Shown: positions 23,240 to 36,468, numbered from the stretch's first letter. The stretch is 64,000 nt of DNA from Lentinus brumalis (GCA_001792895.1 MARA01000010.1:558001-622000); one strand, 5' to 3'. Notes: generated by a model not told the origin, from the sequence alone. Made by a program: numbers and translations.

Positions 23240-23712
23240 TCAGGCAGCATTGGAGTTGGTCGGGCGAAGTTCTTCTATAGGCACTCGGACCAGCCGCTCG
23301 CCTGTCGTCGTCGCGGACGCGTTTTCGTCATCTGCACGCTGTTCGCGTTGTGATACTGAAGGAAGAAATGAGCTTGGAAACTTCCGATGCGCGAAAAACG
23401 CGTACAGAACAAGCTGAGGATCCGGAACATATTGGGCCACTGCTCCAGCACCTGTCCGTGAACTACGAGTACGCCTTCTTAGATGGTGATCTGAGTGGAG
23501 GGTGTGAGGGGCGCACCTATGCCTGCATCCGCCATAACATCGAAATCATCTCCCAGCTCCTCTATCCGCTTCACGAACTGCGCACTCGCTCGCTCCAAAG
23601 CAGCGACGGCCTCGAACTCTTTCTTCTTCTCCAGCAGCTTTGCTGCGGCTGCTGCGCTGGACACCGAGCCCGGCAGTTGAGACTGTCGATTAGGAGCTAC
23701 TGAAGCACGCAT
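23240..23712 (-). CDS. DAD2: DASH/Dam1 complex subunit DAD2
   Basis: A subunit of the fungal outer-kinetochore ring that couples chromosomes to spindle microtubules. Three exons give about 122 residues, the usual small size. Exon 1 has the family block AKLLEKKKEFEAVAALERAS followed by FVKRIEELGDDFDVMADAG. Exon 2 encodes VLEQWPNMFRILSLF, the conserved end of the helical core. Exon 3 is a hydrophilic tail, SQREQRADDENAS to RPTNSNAA. Introns lie at about 23436-23497 and 23344-23389. The gene is easily missed because no exon exceeds about 215 nt. It is divergent from the aminopeptidase gene. Confidence 0.88.
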
Positions 23713-24262
23713 GGTTCATGTGTGAGGTGACGGGAGATGATAAACTGTGTGAAGCACAGTGCGCGGTCCGCCGCGGTGATGGGAGGAGGGCAAGATGGGC
23801 GTCGAGCGCTTCGACGCCGTCCACCAACTTGGAGTTTCAATCTGTCCACCTTGTCACCCGCCACTAGGAACAGCAAAGACCGACTTACAATTATCGGACA
23901 TGTCTTGCGAGAAGCCACAGTCAATTGTTGCCGAGACACACCGCTGTTGCAAGTCAAGTTTACACCCCTCTAGCCACGCCGCGCGGCACATAGCTGGACT
24001 CATGACGCACCTTCATGAATCTTCATGCACTTAAACTGTCTCCTTCAAGTCCCTGGCTTGATATAAAACTACGCGCTGCGGCCCAGCACCTGTCACACTG
24101 ACCGGATATGTAACCAGACATGGGCGCGGAGATAACGTACACGGTACCGTGACTCCTTGGGAGTACTTATACGATCCCATCGCAGCGGTTATTCCTCATC
24201 TCGCAGTGTGTCCAACACTCTGAATCCCAGCTGACTATTCTCAGGTGTCGGAACTGCATAGA
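23713..24262. other. divergent promoter region of DAD2 and the M1 aminopeptidase
   Basis: No gene seen. A TATA box for the plus-strand gene lies at 24062-24068. Confidence 0.6.
24062..24068 (+). promoter_or_regulatory. TATA box of the M1 aminopeptidase gene
   Basis: TATAAAA, about 195 nt upstream of the start codon at 24263. Confidence 0.5.
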
Positions 24263-27200
24263 ATGTCGGAAACCACTCCTCCTCGTCAGGACTATCGCCT
24301 TCCGACAGACGTCACTCCGACGCACTACGATCTGAAGATCTGGACTGACCTCGAGAGCCTCAAGTTCGATGGGTCTGTTCAGATTCAGTAAGTCTTTGAA
24401 ACCAGAGACTACTTGCTGAGCTCATTCACACCCAGCCTGAAGGTGAACAAAGAGACATCGAAGGTGGTGCTCAACTCGTTGTTTCTGGACCTGGACCAAG
24501 TCTCGCTGCATTCGGACGCACTGCATGTTCAGCAGGAGCCTTCTTCCAAGGAGTTTGATCCAGTCCGGCAGCGAGTGGTCTTCACCTTCGCCGATGCCCT
24601 GCCGGCTGACTCTACGGCTCGCCTGACCATCGCGTTCAAGGCCGCCATAACTGGGCATATGATGGGTTACTACAAGTCCACGGGCGGTGCGGACGGCAAG
24701 ACGATCTATGCACTAACGCAGTTCCAGGTAAGTGGCATTGACAAGCTGCGAGCAGACACTCCGCGCTGATCGTTGACGATGTAGCCTACTGCAGCAAGAC
24801 GTGCGTTTCCGTGCTGGGACGAACCTGCAGTGAAGGCCACATTCGCAATCACCATGGTCTCACGAAAGACGACTGTCAACCTCAGCAATATGCCTGCCGA
24901 CACCGAAGGACCATACAAACCAACGTCGGCAGACCAGAGCTCATGGCTAGCGCAGAAGTTTGCCTCTTTCGCGGATGCATCGGAGTGGAAGATCACTCAT
25001 TTCCAAACTACGCCTCCGGTGAGGTTATCAAAGTAGCTCATCTACGTCCCCTGTACTCACAAAAGCCTTAATCAGATGTCCACGTACATCGTCGCATACG
25101 CAAATGGCCCATTCGAGTTCGTGGAGGGCTCCTATACCAGTCCTCTCAGCGGGAAGGTGCGGCCTCTCCGGTTCTACGGTATGTAATGTCCGCGCGTACG
25201 TGATGCCTGCACTAACCACGGATGATACAGTCACCGCGGACTGCATCCCGCACGCGCAGTTCGCGCTCAGCACTATGGAGAAGGTCATGCCCGTGTACGA
25301 ACGCATGTTCGACCTCGAATATCCGCTCCCGAAGCTGGACCTCCTTGCGGTGAGCGCACGTACAGATGTACTGAAATGGTGACTGCATGCTGATGAGTAC
25401 GTTCCCGGAAGGCCAGCGACTTCGACCTTGGTGGTATGGAGAACTGGGTCCGTCCTTCCGCTGCCCTCGAAACACGATGTCTTATACGGTGCATCTCCTC
25501 AGGGACTCATCGTCGGGAGAACCCAGTATCTGCTGCACGATCCGGAGTCGAACGACATCCAGAATGAGCAGTCTGTGGCGTCTATGGTCGGACACGAGGT
25601 TGCGCATATGTGGTGCGTACAACAAGCCTGCTCCGGTTGGGTGGGCCGGGACGAACACGCACCTCGACAGGTTTGGCGACATCACTACGATGGAGTGGTG
25701 GGATAACTTGTACCTGAACGAAGGTAAGATCCATACGATGCACGCTCTGACTGCTACCCTCATACAATCTGAACAGGGTTTGCGACATTGGTAAGCTGGT
25801 CACCAAGCAAAAGAGAACGCGCCGCACTGACATTGTGCGCTCTCGTAGATGGGCGACAAGGTCATTCTAGGTGTGATGCTCGTTTTTCTCCCAGGCATCT
25901 CTGCTGACGTCTCTGATAGAGAAGTAAGCCCGGCCGCCGGACAATGCTACGCGTTCGCCCTGACTTGTATACAGGATCTGGCCAGAATGGAAACCAGACT
26001 CGGAGTTCCTAGTGACAAGTTATTTCAGTGCACGCTCCCTCGACGCCAAGCTCTCCTCACACCCGATTGAGGTGGAGTGTCCTGACCCGGGCAAGATCCT
26101 GCAGGTGAGAACGCTGGACACTTCAACCTCACACAAATTCACATACATCGCGACTGTCTCGTTCACTGGCAGATATTCGATGCTCTGTCGTATGCGAAAG
26201 CTGGCTCAGGTAAGCGGTTTGCGGACAATCGACTGTGCACCCCTTCTCTGAAGACTAATCCGAACCGTGCAGTACTCCGGATGTTGTCGAGTTACGTCGG
26301 CGAGGAGCGCTTCCTCAAGGGTGTGTCCCTTTACCTGAAGAAGCATCAATACAAGAACACCGTCACGAAGGATCTGTGGGAGGGAATTCAGTCGGCCACT
26401 GGGCTCGATATCCCGAAGGTGATGGATAACTGGGTCAAGAAGGTGAGACCGAACCACGTATGACTTTTCCACCGCAGAACCCCATGACTGCACGCAGATG
26501 GGATACCCTGTCATTACCGTCGCGGAGAAAGACGGGGGCATCCACGTCCGCCAGGATAGGTTCCTAGAGAGCGGACCTGCGCGCCCAGGGGACAACGAGA
26601 CGCTCTGGTGCGTATCCTGCTCACTTGCGAGATTACATATATGCGGCCCTCTCATCTCTCGTGATCTGGTGCGCAGGACGGTCCCGCTGGACATCGTCAC
26701 CGCCGCAGTAGACGACAAGCCCATCATAAACAAGATTCTCCTGGAGGAACGCGAGAAGTTCATCCCGCTCGACACGAGCAAGCCGTTCAAGGTCAACGCA
26801 GACACCACTGGATTCTGTATGCGCTCAATGTGTCCCGATACGCGCACAATCTCACGGAGTTATTGTCTTCCCTGGCAGATGCCGTCAAGTACAGCACAGA
26901 GCGACTCGCCACCCTGGGCAAGCAGGCAACGTCTCCCGGCTCCCCGTTCTCGCTTTCGGACCGCATTGGGCTCGTCTGGGACGCCTTCGCGCTTGCGAAG
27001 GCTGGATATACGCCTCTCAGCAGCGCCCTCGCATTGGTGAGCTCGTTCAACAACGAGTCTGAATGTGAGTCTCAGTGGTCCAAGAATCGCAATCTTGCTC
27101 ACGAGTCCCCAGACTTCGTTTGGGATACAATCGCGACGAATCTCTCTATCATTGCGTCGACGTGGTATGAGCATCCGCGAGTGCTGGATTTGCTCAACCC

Positions 27201-28186
27201 ATTCCGGAGGGTACAGCCTTCCCGCCCGCCGATCTGTTGAGCAACACGCTTACGCACTTCGCCTCGCAGGACCTTTTCGTCCCTCTTGTCAAGCGACTCG
27301 GGTATGAGTCTTCCCCAACCGATTCTCCGAATGACAAGCAGTTGCGGACGAAGGCTGTCGAGCAGGCAGCAGATGCCGGTGACACCGAGTGAGCCCTATC
27401 ATTCAACTCCCTCATAACATCGTCTGACAGATACGCAGCGTGGTCAACGAGCTCAAGAGCCGCTTCGCGCACTTCTTGGAGTCAGGGGATGACTCGAGGA
27501 TCCCAACAGACCTCGCCAGGATCACATACCGCATCGTACGCATCCTCCTCCTGCTCCTGCACCTTCCTGTGGTAACCTGTGTCTGGACCAGGCCGTGCAA
27601 GAAGGCGGGAGACCCGAGTGGGAGCGCGTGAAGGCGCTTGCGGTGCAGCCCAAGACTCCTGCGCAGGGCATGGCCGCGATGCTCGCGCTGGGCGCGACGC
27701 AGGACCTCGCGCTCGCGGAGGCGACATTCCAATTCATGATCGGCGAGGCGCGCGACCAGGACGCGATGTTCGTTGCGCGCGGGCTGCAGAACAATCCCAA
27801 GACCCGCAAGTTCCTCGCGAGGCGGACGAAGGAGGAGTTTGACCGGCTCGAGCAGAAGTACTCGGGGACGTTCACTCTGTCGCGCTGGATCGAGGTGCGT
27901 GGATTAATAGTAGGAGCAAGGATACAATGCTGATGATGTGGCGCAGAGATCGTTCCAGCTGCTGGCTTCCGAGGAGGACTATGAGGAGACTGCGGCATTC
28001 TTCAAAGACAGGGACACGTCGCAGTACGACCTGGCATTCAAGCAGAGCTTAGACAACATCCGCGCTCGCGCTGCGTGGATCAAGGTACGTCTCGGCGTTG
28101 ACTTGAAGACGCACCCTCGACTGACTGGACCTCAGCGGTCTACGGACGAACTCGTGCAATGGCTTGAGCAGCGGCCAAAGAACTGA
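24263..28186 (+). CDS. M1-family zinc aminopeptidase (puromycin-sensitive type, Ape2/Aap1)
   Basis: Removes N-terminal residues from peptides in the cytosol. The start [22 protein letters not shown] matches the family. Family marks in order: [21 protein letters not shown], the substrate-binding GGMENWG (split by an intron), the zinc site HEVAHMW...LNEGFAT (HExxH, 18 residues, E), and the C-terminal ERAP1-like helical domain ([53 protein letters not shown]). About 18 short introns cut the gene. One intron (about 26819-26878) looks coding because it stays open in another frame; removing it gives [19 protein letters not shown], as expected. The final exon ends [11 protein letters not shown]. No frame break was found. 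The full length of about 880 residues is normal. Confidence 0.94.
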
Positions 28187-28270
28187 TCTGGGCTGGCGTG
28201 CTCCGCTATGTCCTGCATCATACTGTACAATACTATACAGGCTCCCAAAGGAGGGTATTGAGACTCACAG

Positions 28271-29424
28271 CTAGTCCTGCACTCTCAAAGCCGCCTCGCC
28301 CGGGACATAGTCGTCTAGGACTTCGCCCACGAAGCGCTGAACGAGTGGCTTCCAGCACTCATCCGTGAGCTGCATGTGCTCGCCGTCGCACGTCTCCAGC
28401 ACCACGCGTCCACTCTCGTCCAGCGTGCGCAGCCCAATCCAGTCGTGCGTGTACAGCGGCTGGAGGCGCATGGGCACAATTGTCTTCTCATCATCTGCGG
28501 CGCTGCTGGTATTTACGGGGGCGTACGAGCCGAACCAAGAGGACTCCTTTGGGACGACCGTCTTGTCCGCAGCGAACAGCACGAGGACTAGCGCGTTGAG
28601 CGTGGCCAGGTTGTCCGCGTACGTCCCGTTGTGCAACTCAGGGACCTCGTTGTTGACGTCGGCGAGGAAGGTGCTCGAGTTGAGATACGTTTCGAGCTGT
28701 TCTGGGTCGCGGTAGTACTGCGCCTGTTGCAGGGCCGTGAGCGTCCAGGCACGCGCTGTACATTCGTGGCCCACTTACCTGCACAAGGTTGTGCTGCGCC
28801 CACTCGGTGTACACGCCCCCGCGGGCGGCCCGCCGGGCAAGCTGGCAGACGAGGTCCCACCTCCTGCACGCTGGAAGATCCGAGACACCCATGTGCTGGG
28901 AGCCGAAGGTGATGAGGTTGTTTACTGGAGGTGTATTGTACCTCTCGACATATGCCCGCAAGAACTGTCCTCCTATGTGCGCATGCGTCCATTGCGGACT
29001 ATATCACACCCTTCAACTGAGAGCGACGCACCTTGTGAGAAGCCGATCGCGTCGAAGCCTTTGCTGAGCTCTGTTACATTCGCGAGCTGCCCTGCAACAG
29101 TCTCCAGCTGCTCATTCACGTTTCCGAACTTCGCCCGGCGCGTCAGGCTGGTAAGCGACATCGTGGAGAGCGACGACGTACAAATCCCGCCTTCTGATCC
29201 TCCTCCAGGTCTTCGTTCAGGTACACCGAGTGGATGAATAGTCCAGAGTGCATGTCCTTGATGAGCTGCATAAATTCGAGCATCCCGGGCGACGCGTACG
29301 AGTCTCCGAGGCCGTGCCAGATGACGAGAGGTCGTCTCGGAGGGTCCGCTAGTCGTACAGGAGTTGCCAGCGCATAGACGACAAGAGACAAGAGACAAGT
29401 GTTCAGCACAAAGAGATGGACCAT
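28271..29424 (-). CDS. PPT1: palmitoyl-protein thioesterase 1
   Basis: Removes fatty acyl groups from cysteines of proteins in the lysosome/vacuole. The start at 29424 gives a signal peptide (MVHLFVLNTCLLSLVVYALA); the Met at 29466 would put a charged stretch before it. Catalytic marks: PLVIWHGLGDSY near the N-terminus, nucleophile serine in GFDAIGFSQGGQFLRAY, aspartate in LVLFAADKTVVPKESSWFG, and histidine in CDGEHMQLTDECW. The block ITFGSQHMGVSDLP is also typical. Several sequons such as LNSSTF and HNGTYA fit a secreted glycoprotein. Three introns are seen. The stop is TAG at 28271-28273, 85 nt from the stop of the convergent aminopeptidase gene. Confidence 0.93.
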
Positions 29425-30121
29425 GGTGGCTCCTCGACGAGGACAACGTCGTTGAAGGACAACCATGAACCGGGCGGCAACGCGACCGTCACGGTTCGGA
29501 TGAGCGCTCCCCCCTTGCCTCCTCCCTCTCAGTGCCCTTCCTCTCCTGCCTGTCCACTGCCTGCAGGCAGATTATATTGTTTTCATGGTACTCAATCAGT
29601 GAACATACGTCTTGGACCTCTGTTACAGAAAGGCTGAAGAGATATGCATACGGTAAGTTACAATTGGCCAGTCAGGCCTCAGGCCCTCAGGTAGCGACCG
29701 TCTGTCGACTTGCCCCGCGACATACCCGTATGTATCGCCCCATGATTTCGGTACGTTCATCTGGGCTGACAATATTAATGGCAGGGTACATCGCTATGAG
29801 CTAATTCTCTGTTCGCGCCCAATCTCACCGGGCGTGTGTTGTGGTCAGCGCTCCGTGCCCGGGTACGTCTCGGCGTCACAACAGGTCTTTCTCCGTGGAG
29901 CTGAACCTGCGGGGTTGCAGGATCTCTCAATTGCAAGCTCACCCCCGGTCAGCGGGGGAACGGTGATGGACATGCCTGGTACCTCGATGTACATACCCGA
30001 ATGCATACGCATCCCCGACGTAACTGCATAATCCACCACTATCATAGTCTTGTCGACTATGCCCATAAAACTCGACTCCTTGTCTCGAGCTTCATCGAAC
30101 CCAACCAAAGGCTCCCTCTCC
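29425..30121. other. divergent promoter region of PPT1 and the FAD oxidase
   Basis: No coding region supported; frames open on the minus strand here are antisense to the first exon of the next gene. Confidence 0.6.
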
Positions 30122-32688
30122 ATGATGCTCGTCGCACAAACGCATCTGCTCACCGCCATCCTTGCTCTTGTGGCTCTGGTGAACAGATCGCTCGCCTTCG
30201 CCGTCCCTGATGCGGACGGGCTCGCCGTAACCTCGACTTCGACTTCGTCCGTCTCTGCTGCTACCTCGTCTGCTTCGCTGCTTTTTGCCCTCAGTGCGCT
30301 CAATACGACCGTTGGAGGCCGGTTGAAGAGAGCAATCCCGTTCGAGGCCCCATGCTTCTCCATAGTAGAGGGAAAATCCGTCCCTGTGGACGTTGCAGCT
30401 TGCAAGGATATTCAATTCAATTACACTGACGCATTTTTCCGCGTTTCCCATTCTGGTGCATATATGCTGGTGAGTCGCCGTTTGTCTTTCATGCCCGTGA
30501 TCCTTCGTAGAGAGAGGGAAGGGGACGGTGCACAGAAGATGGTGCCATACACGAACGAGGAAGACTAAAGCATGCTTGCAGCCGCAATGGGAGACGTGTC
30601 AGTCCTCACCTACGACCGAAGGATGCTTGCTCGATAGTAGCGACCCCGCCAACCCACTGGCGATTCAGGGTGTCAACTGCCAATTAGGCAACATTCCTCA
30701 ATACTACGTACGTCTCTCCTCCGAGTTTGTGATGACTCCGTGACGTACGCAAACCACATATGGTCTTCAGATTGAAGTGAAGTCATACACGGACGTACAA
30801 GCCGCGCTCACGTTCTCGAAATTGACTGGGGTACGCTTGTCGATCAAGAACAAAGGTCACGACTACAAGGGCCGCTCGAGCGGCAAGGATACGCTCAGTC
30901 TATGGGTGAGTCCTTTCGTAGGTATACAGCAGACTCATTGGTGACACTTTGCGGCCTAGATGACGAACTTGAGATCCGTACGTGCATCCCTTGCCCCTCT
31001 CGCGATCTTCCTGTTCACCCACAGCCTTCCTCCTCACAGCTCTCGCACAGTTCTTCGTTTAGACCTGAAGCATGCTTGGGGAAGACTTACGACGCAATAA
31101 CGACAGGAGTAAGATTGATCATATATCTTAGGACCCTACCCGGTCTGACTCATCTTTTAGGCTGGCGTTTTCACACAAGACGTGTACGAATACGCAGACA
31201 GCGTTAACCGCACTGTCGTCGCGGGATACCATCAAACCGTTGGCTTTTCAGGCGGGTACTTCCTTGTGAGCTTATCTCGTCTCCTACTGTACACCAAGGT
31301 CTCATGTGCGCGCCGTGCAGGGTGGTGGTCATAGTAACTTGTCACCCGTATATGGTCTCGCAGCGGATCGCGTAGTAAGTCTGCTCTACGGTTGTCTTGG
31401 GCGCATGACGTTGACTTCTCCTCGCTCGCGCAGGTCCAAGTCAAGGTTGTCACCCCTGACGGCATCTACCGCACGGCGAACGAGTGTCAGAACGAAGACT
31501 TGTTCTTTGCTCTGCGCGGGGGAGGCGGGTCCGCGTTCGGCGTTGTAATCGAGTCTACGCACCGTGTAGAGCCGTTGTTCCCCATCCAGGCGTGAGTCTC
31601 TTCATCTCTCCACAGTGTGCGGGATCTGACTGCTCCGACAGTGCTGTCATCACTTTCACACCCTCTGCGTCGACTGACCTGGCGGCGTGGTACAGTCTGA
31701 TGGTCGATAATTCATATAAATGGGCGAACGACGGGTGGGGCGGACACATTGTGGTACGGATCACGTCACTCTCTTTCGAGGCTTTCTCCTCTTTGTAACA
31801 ACTTGGGCATCTCTCAGGGCCCTTCGCTCATCCACGTCACGCCTTTACTGTCCAACGAGGAAGCGAAAGCGTCCATGCAGCCCGCAGTCGACTTTGCGAT
31901 GGCGCACAACGGCACCGTGACGATCGAAGAGCTCCCATCCTATCTTGCGTTCTTCACCAAATACGTCACTTCCGTGGAAGCTGTACGTCTCCCCTTCCTT
32001 CGTCTCTTCTCATTCCTCTCGCAAGCGTGAACCGACTACTGACCTCCGCCGCAGCGCGTTGGCTCGGAGATTGCGTTCGGCACGCGCCTCATCCCCAGCA
32101 AGTTCTTCTCGGTCGCCGAGGGCCGGTCGCAGCTCTCCGCCTTGATTAACGACACGCTGTCCTCCGCGTCCCTATACATCATCGCAGGGACGCCTTGGCT
32201 CTACAACGAGATCGCTGGGGCGACAGCAGTGACCCCCGCGTGGCGGGACGCGATCTGGCACCTTGGCATAGTGCCGCAGGTGTTCCAGTATAATGATACG
32301 CTGGCGGAGCGGGGCACGCGGTACAAGGCCTTGTCGGAACATATACAGAAGTTTAGGGATCTGACACCGGGGAGTGGGGCCTATTTTGTGAGTAGTTCCT
32401 TCTACATCTCGGCAAGAAGCGGGCAGTTTGCTGAAGAGAGAGTGCAATTTGTAGAACGAGGGCGACGTGTACGAGCCGGACCACGAGACGTCGTACTGGG
32501 GCAATAACTACCCGAAACTGCTAGCTGTCAAGCGCAAGTACGACCCGCACGGTCTTCTCGATTGCTGGCAATGCGGTACGTACATGTTCACTGCTCTCCT
32601 CCTAGTCGCTCAGGTCACTGACGCGTGCGTTGCAGTGGGGTGGCAGGGCGAATCTGATGACTTGTACCAATGCTATGTGAAGCTCTGA
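30122..32688 (+). CDS. secreted FAD-linked oxidase of the berberine-bridge (BBE-like) family
   Basis: Vanillyl-alcohol-oxidase superfamily enzyme expected to oxidise sugars, alcohols or small aromatics using covalent FAD and O2; the substrate is not predictable. The ATG pair at 30122/30125 opens a signal peptide (MMLVAQTHLLTAILALVALV). The PCMH FAD domain follows: VRLSIKNKGHDYKGRSSG with the histidine used for flavin attachment, then GFSGGYFLGGGHSNLSPVYG and EDLFFALRGGGGSAFGVV. The C-terminal BBE segment reads WGNNYPKLLAVKRKYDPHGL and ends DCWQCVGWQGESDDLYQCY. Sequons (FNYTDA, VNRTVV, INDTLS, YNDTLA) fit secretion. About ten introns are present. Such enzymes are numerous in wood-decay fungi. 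Confidence 0.91.
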
Positions 32689-33040
32689 GAGACTCCACAC
32701 GGGTTCTGCTACGCGGTGGCAGAGTTGAAATGTGGGCTGAATGGTAGATGACAGACTCGGAGGTTGCCTACCGTGGCAACGAAATTTGTCATATTACGAG
32801 GGCTATGGCCTCGACACTATCGTCTACAAGACTTGCGTATTCACGCCGACCGATATTGCGACTATAATCACACCGGACGCATGAGCCGGCGTTCAACATC
32901 GCGCAGGCAAGCGGGGCAGTTCAACTTAGAGTTTCACGATCCGCAGGCGAGTGGCATTGACTCATGATCCGCGCTAAAACTGAACTAAGTACCGGTACGT
33001 AACGTCGCCGCAGTCGCAAGTCTACGCTACTACGACCCTC
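32689..33040. other. intergenic between FAD oxidase and F-box-like gene 1
   Basis: No feature recognised beyond flanking untranslated sequence. Confidence 0.6.
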
Positions 33041-34700
33041 ATGCAAGGCTCGTGTCTGCCGGTGGAGGTCTGCGAGCGTATCATCGACGCCAGTCGCCTC
33101 AACGGCGATGGAGACTCGGGGTATGAAGTCGACTACTCCACTCTATGCTCATGCACTCTCGTCTGCCGTGCATGGCTCCCGCGTTCCCGCGGCAACATGT
33201 TCTTCTGCGTCGTTCTTCATACGTCGCGGCAGCTCAAGATCTTCCTCTCCCTAGCATCGCACTACCCGGTGCGAGAACTGGAGCTTGGCCCGCTTGAGCC
33301 CACCCGCTACGGCCCCGACTCAGAGATCGACATGGGGCCCTCCATCGGGCCTCTGATTCGAGCCAACCTCATCAACGAAGTCTACCTCCTAGTCTTCTGG
33401 AATATGGTCTGGCCCTATCCGCGGATCTACCTCTCACTCCTGTCGCAACTCGAGTCGGTGAAGATCTTGGAGATGCATGGGATGTACTTCCCGAACGCCG
33501 GCGACCTCCTCGGACTATTACGCTGCTTTCCTCAACTGCAGGACCTGACATGCGAGGGGATCGGCCTCCAGTTTCCCGAGACTGTACATAACAAAAGCCA
33601 CCATCGCGTTAAAGCTCAGCAATTGCACAGAGTAGAGGTGAGGGTCTTGCGCTCAGGAGAACGTTCAGGGCCTCATTGATTATCTCTTGCAGGTGGATGG
33701 GTGCGCTGGTGCTGCGCCCTTCATTCTCAAAAGCGTCATTGGCAGTGCACAGTGGCTCAGAAGCCTGTCGATACGGACCAGTTTCTTCAGTTGGGAACCT
33801 GGTGCGTCGCAATTGCACGCTAAGCACCTAGGAGTGCCGGCTCATTTCGAACTGTCGTTACTAGACGACTACAGCGTCTTCTCAGCCTTCCACACTGTCA
33901 CATTCCTGAAGATCACTTTGGCGTCCCCTACCGCAGACAGAAAACTGTCGCCGGGTCGTCCACTGCTTTCCCTCTATCGAGCAGGAGTGGAGGGTATCCT
34001 AACTCACCTCCCATCGGCTCCGTTGTCTGGGTCGTCTGCGAACTCGACGACCGCAGTGAGGAACATCGTCATCGTCTTCGAGCCGGGCTATGGGACGGTT
34101 CGCTACCTGTCCGGGTTAGGAAACCCAGCAGAGCGCGAGGCTTCAGAAACCGGTGTCCACCAGGAACTCGGGCAGTGGTCATACGGGATGGGACGTGCTG
34201 CGGCCGTAGAGGGGTTGCTCGGAGCAGGGTTTGAAGAGATCCTGGTACACACAGACTCAGGACGACTGCGGGCCTCTTTCTCAGGTCTGAAGACGTTATC
34301 CATTCGTCTCTGGGACCCTTACGAAAGCGAAGAGCACACGTGGTGGTTCGGTGAGGTTTCGAAGCGGCTGCCGACGCTGCATGCCATGCGGATACTGCAC
34401 GTGGACGTCAGGGATGATTGTGAGCATTGTGCAACCCTCTTGCTCTCCTGATGGCTGAGACCTTTCTTGCGGTCAAGGGACGAACGAGAATGGCGACTCT
34501 CTGTGGCTTGCCACGTACTAAGCGAGAGTACTGTGCTAACTCGGCCACCAGGTCTGACCGCGATGTACATGTGTTTGTCAGTGCAACCACGCTACCGGCA
34601 CGTTCGTGGTAGGGCGAGCTGTGGGCTGATTCGCTGTCAATGGTTAACGCCGGGGTGTTCCTCTGCCCTGTCCCTCGGGTCGAGACTGAGGCCACTATGA
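33041..34700 (+). CDS. F-box-like protein, paralogue 1
   Basis: First of three related genes. The N-terminus LPVEVCERIIDAS...CSCTLVCRAWLPRSR is an F-box-like helix set, which in other proteins binds Skp1 in SCF ubiquitin ligases. The rest has leucine-rich spacing (LLSQLESVKILEMHGMYF; LLRCFPQLQDLTCEGIGL) and shared blocks SAQWLRSLSIRTSFFSW, IVIVFEPGYGTVRYLSG and LSIRLWDPYESEEHTWWFGE. Introns follow HRVEV (about 33640-33693), follow SFFSWEP (about 33801-33871) and precede the last exon. The three genes share these positions. The terminal exon (to 34700) reads in frame but has no counterpart in the paralogues, so the C-terminus is uncertain. The target is unknown. Confidence 0.78.
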
Positions 34701-34902
34701 CTAGGACGGCTTCATTCAGCTGCCACATGCCGCAGATGAGGCTATGACATTGACAGCTGAGGGACGGCATGACCGTGACGCCCTCTCGTACTTGTCCGAA
34801 TGGCAACTTCATGGTGGGTCCTATCGCCACAATCTCTGCCTCTGCCTCTGCCTTGCTCACCTCATCTTCCCTTTCGTCCACCCCTCCATCGAGTCCGCCA
34901 CG

Positions 34903-36468
34903 ATGGACGACTCCTTCCTGCCCATCGAACTGTGCGAGCGCATCATAGACTTCGCAGGCGTCAGCAACCGCAATGACGGCACCGTCGACTATCCCACCCT
35001 CCGTGCCTGCGCGCTCGTGTGCTGCGCATGGCTCCCGCGCGCCCGGTGCAGCCTCCTCCACCGCGTCGTGCTCCGGACGTCCGCCCACCTCGAGCGTTTC
35101 CTCTCGTGCACGAGCGCCGTGGCACGGACGGCAACTGGCATTCAGCGCCCCGTCCGGGAGCTGGAGCTCGGCCTCCTGCGCTGGGAGCAGTCCGACCCTG
35201 CCTGGATGAGCCTCAAGGAGCAGCCGTCCCTCGCCGCGCTCCTGTACGCCCGCCTCACGGGGATCGAGACGCTCGTGCTCTCGCGCGTGCAGTGGGTGTA
35301 TCCGCGGAAGCACCTGCGAGTGCTCATGTCGCAGTTCCGCGCCGTGACGACGCTCGAGCTGTACTATGTCCGCTTCCCGTCCCCGGGGGACTTGGCGCAG
35401 GTCCTGTGGTCGCTCCCGCAGCTGGCCGAGCTGCGGTGCCTCGCGGTGTACTTGGTCCATGCCCAGTATCCCGCTGCTATGACGCAGCACCGCTTTTCCC
35501 GCTCCCAGCCGCAGACACTCCAGGTGTTGAAGGTCAGGAACTGTGCATGCTACGAACGGCGTAGCAATCCGGGCTGACCGATGTCAATGATACCTCATCG
35601 TGCCCAGCTTAACGGATGCTCTAAAGCCGGCGCGTTCATCCTCCACTGCATGGCGCCTAGCGCACAATGGCTCACAAATCTCTCACTACGGGGGAGTTTT
35701 GTCAGCTGGACCGACGGTGGGTGAAGTTCCTTCCTACTGTCAAATTTCAATGTACTAGTACGATACTGAATGCTCCCCTCGATTGTCAGATATGTTCCAG
35801 GCCCTCTCGAGCTTCCACCAGCTTCTCTCCCTGCGCCTCGTGCTTGCTTCGCCCACCGTGTATACCTCGCTGCCTTCAGACACCGGCTTGATAGCCTCCT
35901 ACAGACAAGCGGCGGAGGCCATCCTGCTCCACATCTCCGCCACCAACCTCCGCAGGATCGTAGTGTCCTTCGAACCGGGCCTCGGCACCCCCGACTACCT
36001 CTCCGGTGCGCGAAAGCCCGTGCCTCCGTCAGAACCGTCAGAACCGTCAGAACAGAGTCGGAGCTCCCCTAGTAGGAGCGCGGAGGAGCCCGAGCCAAAG
36101 TGGTGGTCGTACGGCTCGCAGCGCAGCGCGGCCCTCGAGACTCTGCTCACGGCCTCCCTGGACCACATCATCGCTGGCCCCGACCCGGACGCGTCCGTCG
36201 GGCAGGTGACCTCGCGCCGGTTCGCCGCTCTGCGCATGCTCGGAGTGCGGGTGTGGGACGGGAAGGGCGGGAAGGACGATGCGTGGTGGCTTGGGGAGGT
36301 GTCGAAGGCGCTGCCGACGGTGCACACGCTGCGGCTGCTGAGGTTCGAAGTGAAGCGCGATTGTGAGTCTGTCCCTTTGTCGAGCACTGGTTCCGCACCT
36401 ATGAACGCTCAGCGGTGCCCCCGGAACAGGGCCAGACGACGAGTTGTTGTGGTCTGACGCGTAGATGA
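34903..36468 (+). CDS. F-box-like protein, paralogue 2
   Basis: Start MDDSFLPIELCERIIDFAGV, followed by TLRACALVCCAWLPRARCSL: the clearest F-box-like motif of the three. Shared blocks are ELELGLLRWEQ, VLMSQFRAVTTLELYYVRF, VLWSLPQLAELRCLAVY, SAQWLTNLSLRGSFVSW, IVVSFEPGLGTPDYLSG and LGVRVWDGKGGKDDAWWLGE. Introns occupy about 35537-35607 and 35717-35789, at the same places as in paralogue 1, with a small last exon ending at 36468. A CCGTCAGAA triplication at 36026-36052 encodes a PSE repeat in a loop. It lies about 200 nt after paralogue 1 on the same strand, a tandem duplication. Confidence 0.8.

Noticed and set aside
26819..26878. Possible frameshift in the aminopeptidase gene after VNADTTGF
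   Set aside because: A 60-nt GT-AG intron explains it and yields the expected family sequence [12 protein letters not shown].
19560..32688. Idea of a secondary-metabolite or secreted-enzyme cluster joining the lactamase-fold genes, PPT1 and the FAD oxidase
   Set aside because: Housekeeping genes (DAD2, aminopeptidase) lie between and no core biosynthetic enzyme is present.
34408..35490. 360-codon frame on the minus strand
   Set aside because: Antisense to F-box-like gene 2; Arg/Glu-rich reading of its GC-rich codons.
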